From Muribaculaceae bacterium (GTDB taxonomy: Bacteria; Bacteroidota; Bacteroidia; Bacteroidales; Muribaculaceae), in contig VSPD01000052.1 of NCBI GenBank assembly GCA_009775125.1, positions 1 to 18,896 of the forward strand: a stretch of DNA of 18,896 nucleotides. The letters run 5' to 3'. The translations under genes and the position numbers were made by a program. Shown here one piece after another: positions 14,421-18,896 of the stretch (its first letter is position 1; every line of letters starts with the position of its first letter). The notes below the pieces were generated by a model. The model saw nothing but the letters and a program-made list of their open reading frames with translations, did no database searches and was not told the DNA's origin.

Positions 14421-15878
14421 ATGTCAACCCCAGTTCTGATTATACTCTCGCTTGCCGGCTACTTTGCCGTGCTCATGCTCGTGTCGTGGCTTGCCGGCCG
14501 AGGCGGCGACAATGCCACATTCTTCACCGGCGGACGCCGCGCCCCCTGGCCTCTGGTAGCCTTCGGCATGCTCGGCGCCGGCATCTCCGGCGTCACATTC
14601 ATCTCCGTGCCCGGCATGGTGGCCGCCAAAGGCTATGCCTATTTGCAGATGGTGCTCGGCTTCATCGTGGGCTATTTCGCCATAGCATATGTGCTCATCC
14701 CGCTGTTCTATAAACGCAACCTTGTGTCGATCTACGGCTACCTCGAGCAGCGGTTTGGCGCGTCGACCCATCGCACCGGCGCGTGGTTCTTCTTCATCTC
14801 CAAGATGCTCGGCGCCGCAGTGCGCTTCTTTGTGGTGTGCGCCGTGCTCCAGGTGCTCGTGTTCGGGCCCCTCGGCATCCCGTTTTCGTTCAACGTGATA
14901 GTCTCGATTGCCCTCATTTGGCTCTATACCATGCTCGGAGGTGTAAAATCTGTGGTGTGGACCGACGCCCTCAAAAGTTTCTGCCTCATCATGTCGGTGG
15001 TGCTGTGCATATGGTTCATCGGACAAAACCTCGGCTATTCGCTCTCCGATATGGCCGGAGCCATCTCCTCTCACGAATCCAGCCGGATGTTCTTCTTCGA
15101 CGATGCCAAGTCCGGACTTTACTTCTGGAAACAATTCCTCGCCGGCGTGTTCATGGCCATAGCCATGACGGGCCTCGACCAGGACCTGATGCAACGAACC
15201 ATGGCCTGCGCCGACTCGCGCCGCTCGCAGAAAAACATGATAACAAGCGGCATCCTCCAGTTCTTCATCATAGCCCTCTTTCTGCTCCTTGGCACACTCC
15301 TTATTATATATATGGATGCCCGCGGCATCACCCGCCCCGAGAAATCCGACGACATTTTCAGCCTTGTGGCCACCGACGAGGCCATGCCCGCCATCGTGGC
15401 CATTCTCTTCGTGGTGGGACTTGTAGCGGCCAGTTACTCGGCCGCAGGCTCGGCCCTCACATCGCTCACCACATCGTTCACCATCGACCTGCTCCATGAG
15501 CGTCATCGCTCCACCGACGAGCGTCTCGGCCGCTCGCGCCGTCGCGTCCACTTGGCCATGTCCGTGGCTATGGGCGCAGTGATCATCGCATTCTATTACA
15601 TAAGCAATCAGGACGCCATCTCGGCAGTCTATACCCTCGCCTCCTACACATACGGCCCGATACTCGGCCTTTTCGTGTTCGGCATCTTCTCCCGCCGTCG
15701 GGTCCGCGACCGTTGGGTGCCCGCCGTGTGTGTCGCCGCGCCCGTTCTGGCCTGGGCGTTGAAATGGCTTCTCGCCCGCTTCTGGGGCTACGAGACAGGA
15801 TTCGAACTACTCCTCACCAACGCCGCCTTCACCGTGGCCGGCCTCTGGCTTTTACAAGAACGCAAACCTACCGTCTGA
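14421..15878 (+). CDS. Sodium:solute symporter (SSS family)
   Basis: A 485-residue inner-membrane protein of the SSS/SLC5 family with about 12-13 hydrophobic helices. The start MSTPVLIILSLAGYFAVLMLVSWLAGR is helix 1, and FFTGGRRAPWPLVAFGMLGAGISGVTFISVPG is the diagnostic loop and helix 2. A hydrophilic segment (HERHRSTDERLGRSRRR) precedes the last helices. It should couple Na+ entry to uptake of a small organic solute. Because it follows the NamZ gene, and because the Tannerella MurNAc importer is also reported to be an inner-membrane transporter of this general kind, MurNAc or a muropeptide sugar is a sensible candidate substrate; that is inference. The next gene begins 2 nt after its stop. 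Confidence 0.88.
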   Translation: MSTPVLIILSLAGYFAVLMLVSWLAGRGGDNATFFTGGRRAPWPLVAFGMLGAGISGVTFISVPGMVAAKGYAYLQMVLGFIVGYFAIAYVLIPLFYKRNLVSIYGYLEQRFGASTHRTGAWFFFISKMLGAAVRFFVVCAVLQVLVFGPLGIPFSFNVIVSIALIWLYTMLGGVKSVVWTDALKSFCLIMSVVLCIWFIGQNLGYSLSDMAGAISSHESSRMFFFDDAKSGLYFWKQFLAGVFMAIAMTGLDQDLMQRTMACADSRRSQKNMITSGILQFFIIALFLLLGTLLIIYMDARGITRPEKSDDIFSLVATDEAMPAIVAILFVVGLVAASYSAAGSALTSLTTSFTIDLLHERHRSTDERLGRSRRRVHLAMSVAMGAVIIAFYYISNQDAISAVYTLASYTYGPILGLFVFGIFSRRRVRDRWVPAVCVAAPVLAWALKWLLARFWGYETGFELLLTNAAFTVAGLWLLQERKPTV

Positions 15879-15880
15879 TT

Positions 15881-16774
15881 ATGGCAAAAGATCTCCTTTC
15901 AAGATATATCTGGCTTGTCGACACCATCAAACGCCACGGACGCATAACCCGAGGAGAAATCGACGAGCAGTGGAAACGCTCCCGTTTCTCCCAAGGCGAC
16001 GGCATCCCCCGACGCACATTCTACAACTACCGTGTCGCCATCGAAGAACTGTTCAACCTCAACATCGAGTGCGACCCCTCGACCTATGAATACTACATAA
16101 CCTGCGAGGACACCCACAGCGAGTCGATGAACAACTGGGTGCTCAACTCTGCCGCCACATCAGGCATCATCACCGGGGCACACGACCTCTCCGGACGCAT
16201 CTTCCTCGAGCAAGTGCCTTCGGCGCGCGACCACCTCGGCATCTTTGTCGAGGCTATACGCGAATCAAACATCGTGCGCTTCGACTATCTCCCCTACACA
16301 CGCTCGATTCCCACACGCGCCATCGATTTCGAGCCCTACCTCCTGCGCATCTTCCGCCAGCGCTGGTATGCCGTGGGCCGCAACGTCAAGGAAGACAAGA
16401 TAAAAACCTACGCCCTCGACCGCGTCTCGGCCGTGCAGCAGCTCACCGGCCATTTCGACCTCCCCGCATGGTTCGAGCCTACGGAATACTTCACCGACGC
16501 ATTCGGCATCATCGTCGACCACAGCGAGCCACGTCTCATCGAAATCCGCACCGACTCCACACAGGCAAAATACCTGCGCGCCCTGCCCCTGCATCACTCA
16601 CAAAGCGAGATGGTGGGCGACGGCTACTCCATATTCACCTACCGCATGCGCCTCACCACCGACCTCCTCAACGAAATCCTGTCCTACGGCTCGCGTCTCA
16701 CCGTCCTCAATCCCCCCGAGCTCCGCGCCATGGTAGCCTCCGAGCTCCGCAAAGCCCTCAAACCCTACGAATGA
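15881..16774 (+). CDS. WYL-domain transcriptional regulator
   Basis: A 297-residue cytoplasmic protein. I use the ATG at 15881, 2 nt after the symporter stop; an upstream in-frame start at 15713 would overlap the symporter by 166 nt and adds arginine-rich sequence typical of a shadow frame. The N-terminal part (LLSRYIWLVDTIKRHGRITRGEI, then RRTFYNYRVAIEELF) is a winged-helix DNA-binding region. The WYL domain is centred on RWYAVGRN (W162-Y163, alanine in place of leucine), with the arginine-rich strand YALDRVSAVQQL. The C-terminal region resembles the usual WCX extension. WYL domains sense nucleic acid or nucleotide ligands in several systems, some in phage defence. Here the tight link to the symporter suggests regulation of that operon or chance co-transcription. 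Confidence 0.85.
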   Translation: MAKDLLSRYIWLVDTIKRHGRITRGEIDEQWKRSRFSQGDGIPRRTFYNYRVAIEELFNLNIECDPSTYEYYITCEDTHSESMNNWVLNSAATSGIITGAHDLSGRIFLEQVPSARDHLGIFVEAIRESNIVRFDYLPYTRSIPTRAIDFEPYLLRIFRQRWYAVGRNVKEDKIKTYALDRVSAVQQLTGHFDLPAWFEPTEYFTDAFGIIVDHSEPRLIEIRTDSTQAKYLRALPLHHSQSEMVGDGYSIFTYRMRLTTDLLNEILSYGSRLTVLNPPELRAMVASELRKALKPYE

Positions 16775-16790
16775 TTTTCGAATAAAATTC

Positions 16791-16821
16791 TTGACTTTTT
16801 GTTTCGAATTCCGTATATTTG
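16791..16821 (+). promoter_or_regulatory. Promoter of the SPFH gene
   Basis: TTG (16791-16793), a 20-nt spacer and TATATTTG (16814-16821) form a textbook Bacteroidetes promoter. The ATG is 28 nt after the -7 box, leaving a short AT-rich leader (ACCAAAAAATTATTTTGAA). The SPFH gene is therefore a separate transcription unit from the WYL gene, 75 nt upstream. Confidence 0.85.
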
Positions 16822-16849
16822 CAGATAATAACCAAAAAATTATTTTGAA

Positions 16850-17776
16850 ATGAACGGCAATACAAACGAACACGAATATCACGGCATGACCATCAACGGC
16901 TTCGTCATGATATTCTTTACATTTATCCTCGTGCCACTGCTCATCCTCTTATGCATTGTCGAAGGAGGCGAGAGCAACCTCTTGCTCAGCATAGGCGGCA
17001 CCATCCTCCTCAGCATAGTCTTTATCCTCGGATGCGTGGGCTATTTCACCCAAGAGCCAAACGTGGCCCGCGTGATGGTATTCTTCGGAAAATATAAAGG
17101 CACATGCCGAAAAGTGGGCTACTATTGGGTAAACCCGTTCATGGACCGAATCAAGCTCAGCCTCCGTATCCGAAATATGGATATCGAGCCGATAAAAGTG
17201 AACGACAAAGTGGGCAACCCCGTGCTCATCGGCATGGTGCTCGTATGGCGAATCAAAGACACCTACAAAGTAGTGTTCGACCTCGACTCCCAGAGCCTCG
17301 GAGCCACAAAAGGCGTTTCCAACCAAGCTCTCGAACGCTTTGTGCGCATCCAGAGCGACGCAGCCCTCCGCGAGGTGACAGGCCAATTCGCCTACGACGA
17401 GACCGGCACCGCGCCCGACGAGCTAACCCTGCGCGACGGCGGCGACGCCATCAACGAGCTCCTCGAGCACAAAATCAACGAACGCCTCGCCATGGCAGGC
17501 ATGGAAGTGGTAGAAGCCCGTCTCAACTACCTGGCCTACGCCCCCGAAATCGCAGCCGTGATGCTCCGTCGCCAGCAGGCTTCGGCCATAATCACAGCCC
17601 GCGAGAAAATAGTCGAAGGCGCAGTATCCATGGTAGAAATGGCCCTCAAACGTATCGAAGCCGATGGCGTGGTGCGTCTCGACGAAGACCGCAAGGCCGC
17701 CATGGTTGGCAACCTCCTCGTGGTGCTCTGCGCCGACGAAGCCGCCCAGCCCGTGCTCAACACCTCCTCCAATTAA
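16850..17776 (+). CDS. SPFH/Band 7 (stomatin-prohibitin-like) membrane protein
   Basis: A 308-residue protein with two closely spaced hydrophobic helices near the N-terminus (about residues 17-38 and 44-66), then an SPFH domain starting at EPNVARVMVFFGKYKG and running through GYYWVNPF, RIRNMDIEPIKVNDKVGNPV and VLVWRIKD. Residues about 200-300 are a long charged helix (RRQQASAIITAREKIVEGA) that normally drives oligomerisation into membrane-associated rings or microdomains. The SPFH core is complete. The role of bacterial members is usually in membrane organisation or protease control, but no partner protease or NfeD-like gene is adjacent, so function here is open. Transcribed from its own promoter. 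Confidence 0.88.
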   Translation: MNGNTNEHEYHGMTINGFVMIFFTFILVPLLILLCIVEGGESNLLLSIGGTILLSIVFILGCVGYFTQEPNVARVMVFFGKYKGTCRKVGYYWVNPFMDRIKLSLRIRNMDIEPIKVNDKVGNPVLIGMVLVWRIKDTYKVVFDLDSQSLGATKGVSNQALERFVRIQSDAALREVTGQFAYDETGTAPDELTLRDGGDAINELLEHKINERLAMAGMEVVEARLNYLAYAPEIAAVMLRRQQASAIITAREKIVEGAVSMVEMALKRIEADGVVRLDEDRKAAMVGNLLVVLCADEAAQPVLNTSSN

Positions 17777-17822
17777 TAATATAACCCTCCGGCCGGTGTA
17801 AATTACAAATCGCCCTCGTGCC

Positions 17823-17838
17823 CCGCGTTTCAACGCGG
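17823..17838. repeat. CCGCGTT/AACGCGG palindrome before the NlpC/P60 gene
   Basis: A perfect 7-bp inverted repeat around TC lies 21 nt before the ATG at 17860. It is GC-rich and would form a tight hairpin in the 5' leader. It may be a member of the dispersed palindromes common in this genome, or an attenuating structure. Confidence 0.5.
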
Positions 17839-17859
17839 CGGCCTATCCCTTCATCTTCC

Positions 17860-18585
17860 ATGCGCCCCCTCCTGTCCGAAATAATCCTCCTTGCCGCCGT
17901 GCTCCTGCTGGCCACGGGCTGCTCGTCGAGCCGCAAAGTAAGCCGCGGCTCCGATGGTGCCGTGTCCGTGCGCCAAGCTGCCGCCGAAGCAGCAGGACGC
18001 GCCCCCGAGAGCGTGCGCCCGCTTGTCGAGGAAGCCTACCGCTGGATAGGCACCCCCTATTCCTATGGAGGCAAAACCCGTTCGGGCACCGACTGCTCCG
18101 GCTTCCTCCAAAGCATCTACCGCAACGCCTTGGGCATTTCCATTCCGCGCTCCACCCGCGAGCAGAGCGACTTCTGCGCCAACATAAAAGCCGAACGACT
18201 CGAGCCCGGCGACCTCGTATTTTTCAACTCCAACGGCCGAAAAGGCAAAGTGAGCCATGTCGGCCTCTACGTCGGCGACGGCAAAATCGTGCATGCCTCG
18301 TCGTCGCGTGGCGTAATTGAAAGCAGCCTTTCCGAAAAGTACTATACCAAACATTACAACCATTCCGGCCGTGTCCCCGCCATGGCCTCCATATCCAAGA
18401 AGCAAAAAAATAAGAAAAAAGGCAAGGACAAAGGCAAAGGCTCCAAGCCGGCCCCGGCCGTCACGCCCCCACCCGTGGCGCAGCCCTCGGCTCCGCCCGC
18501 CGTGCGCGAAATCACCCTCGACGAATTCACCCGCGCCGTCGACCAGGCCGCCGACAGCATCTACTCCCAACAGTGGATGGACTGA
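17860..18585 (+). CDS. NlpC/P60 peptidoglycan endopeptidase, lipoprotein
   Basis: A 241-residue protein starting at the ATG 17860, which puts a proper lipoprotein signal at the N-terminus (ILLAAVLLLATGC, lipobox cysteine near residue 21). An earlier in-frame GTG at 17818 would add 14 residues before that signal and place the start before the palindrome. The NlpC/P60 domain covers about residues 50-165, with the catalytic cysteine C79 in GTDCSGFLQ, histidine H133 in SHVGLYVG and a third polar residue H145 in KIVHASSS. It should cleave stem-peptide bonds, typically D-Glu to meso-diaminopimelate. After the domain comes a lysine-rich stretch (KKQKNKKKGKDKGKG), then a proline-rich linker (VTPPPVAQPSAPP) and a short acidic tail. 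The lysine-rich stretch could bind the anionic wall or outer membrane. Confidence 0.9.
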   Translation: MRPLLSEIILLAAVLLLATGCSSSRKVSRGSDGAVSVRQAAAEAAGRAPESVRPLVEEAYRWIGTPYSYGGKTRSGTDCSGFLQSIYRNALGISIPRSTREQSDFCANIKAERLEPGDLVFFNSNGRKGKVSHVGLYVGDGKIVHASSSRGVIESSLSEKYYTKHYNHSGRVPAMASISKKQKNKKKGKDKGKGSKPAPAVTPPPVAQPSAPPAVREITLDEFTRAVDQAADSIYSQQWMD

Positions 18586-18593
18586 TACCCATG

Positions 18594-18618
18594 CAGGAAC
18601 GCGAGCCTCCGGCTTGCG
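18594..18618. repeat. CAGGAAC hairpin repeat after NlpC/P60 gene
   Basis: CAGGAAC leads to an 8-bp stem (18600-18607 with 18611-18618, one G-U pair) around TCC. Leader and loop match the repeat at 10758-10782, but the stem sequence differs while still pairing. It begins 9 nt after the stop and may end the transcript. Confidence 0.6.
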
Positions 18619-18632
18619 CAGCCCGGCGATGG

Positions 18633-18648
18633 GGCGCACGAGCCGTCC
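18633..18648. repeat. Degenerate relative of the nested palindromic element
   Basis: CGCACGAGCCGT (18635-18646) is identical to 12 bases of the arm of the elements at 1-67 and 6507-6605, then CC and AATGCGA follow, close to the CCGATGCGA just inside copy 1. The rest of the palindrome is missing, so this looks like a decayed or rearranged copy. Confidence 0.45.
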
Positions 18649-18707
18649 AATGCGATTCAAATAAACCATCGCTATGAAGGAGAAGCGCGTAGCGCTTCAA
18701 GAAAGTA

Positions 18708-18739
18708 GCCCGGGGTGGAGCGACAGCGTAACCCCGGGT
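18708..18739. repeat. CCCGGGGT hairpin with GGAGCGACAGCGTA loop
   Basis: An 8-bp perfect stem (18709-18716 with 18731-18738, plus an outer G-U pair) encloses the 14-nt loop GGAGCGACAGCGTA. Nearly the same loop sequence recurs inside the next hairpin, with an unrelated stem. Confidence 0.65.
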
Positions 18740-18752
18740 ATGTGCGTTGTAA

Positions 18753-18804
18753 TCAGCCGTGGTATTGGAGCGAGCGACAGCGTAGCGTTCTGCACCACGG
18801 TTGG
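18753..18804. repeat. CCGTGGT hairpin with related internal core
   Basis: A stem of 7 perfect pairs (18757-18763 with 18794-18800) is extended by four outer pairs including wobbles. The 30-nt loop contains GGAGCGAGCGACAGCGTA, which is the loop of the previous hairpin with a 4-nt AGCG duplication. A short inner stem (18768-18772 with 18786-18790) is possible. Confidence 0.6.
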
Positions 18805-18896
18805 CATTATCGAACGCTTCGGCAGGCTCCGCTCCAAATCCCCGGTTGCCGACAACCTTTTTCCGTGGGTTCGGTCGAGGCTTCGCCACGCCCTCA

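Larger units (their letters stand above)
18586..18896. other. Non-coding palindrome-rich tail region
   Basis: No credible gene is seen in this 311-nt stretch; the long minus-strand frame across it has no recognisable domain and runs through stacked palindromes. It holds the CAGGAAC hairpin (18594-18618), a degenerate palindromic fragment (18633-18648), a GAAGCGC/GCGCTTC hairpin with GTA loop (18682-18698), and two larger hairpins sharing a core (18708-18739 and 18753-18804). A GGTTG/CAACC mini-hairpin followed by TTTTT lies at 18844-18862. The region runs off the window. Confidence 0.7.

Noticed and set aside
14424..15551. 375-codon minus-strand frame opposite the sodium symporter
   Set aside because: His/Glu/Gly-rich shadow of the hydrophobic codons of the symporter, no domain.
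15713..15880. Upstream start of the WYL protein inside the symporter gene
   Set aside because: It overlaps the symporter in another frame and adds Arg-rich sequence without homology; the ATG at 15881 fits a tight operon.
18527..18889. 120-codon minus-strand frame at the right end
   Set aside because: Runs through several palindromes and into the NlpC/P60 gene; no similarity recognised, so I treat the region as non-coding.

Overview
The window looks like chromosomal DNA of a gut Bacteroidales, most likely a Muribaculaceae-type genome. Reasons: GC-rich codon use with C/G third positions; Bacteroidetes promoters (TTG, about 20 nt, TAnnTTTG) and no clear Shine-Dalgarno sites; lipoprotein signals with an acidic +2 tract; and a mannan pathway closely resembling the one described in Bacteroides fragilis. 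The family-level assignment is an inference from style.

Region 1 (1-10738, all + strand) is a mannan/glucomannan utilisation locus. It holds a probably surface-exposed GH26 mannanase, a GH94 cellobiose phosphorylase, a second GH26 lipoprotein, a GH130 mannosylglucose phosphorylase, a GPH-type sugar:cation symporter, an AGE-family cellobiose/mannobiose 2-epimerase and an exported SGNH/sialate O-acetylesterase-like protein. The logic is as follows. GH26 enzymes cut mannan to mannobiose and mixed disaccharides, the esterase may remove acetyl groups, and the symporter imports the disaccharides. The epimerase turns Man-Man into Man-Glc, GH130 phosphorolyses that to Man-1-P and glucose, and GH94 phosphorolyses cellobiose from glucomannan. 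A type I mannose-6-phosphate isomerase (from 10836) links to glycolysis. No SusC/SusD pair lies in the window.

Region 2 (11868-12971) begins with a strong terminator after manA, followed by a visibly AT-rich minus-strand island of three small genes: DUF4160, DUF2442 (ATGA overlap) and a minimal nucleotidyltransferase with a tiny overlapping ORF behind it. The island abuts a tRNA-Ala(GGC) gene. It is the best candidate here for a poorly described system.

Region 3 (13125-18585, + strand) carries a GH171/DUF1343 NamZ-type exo-muramidase, a sodium:solute symporter, a WYL-domain regulator starting 2 nt after the symporter stop, an SPFH membrane protein with its own canonical promoter, and an NlpC/P60 lipoprotein. 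The first two suggest cell-wall amino-sugar salvage.

Non-coding structure is rich. Two copies of a nested palindromic element (1-67 and 6507-6605) bracket the first four genes. Smaller hairpin repeats starting YAGGAAC occur at 10758 and 18594. The 3' end (18586-18896) has no credible gene and is a mosaic of palindromes, two of which share a core between unrelated stems.
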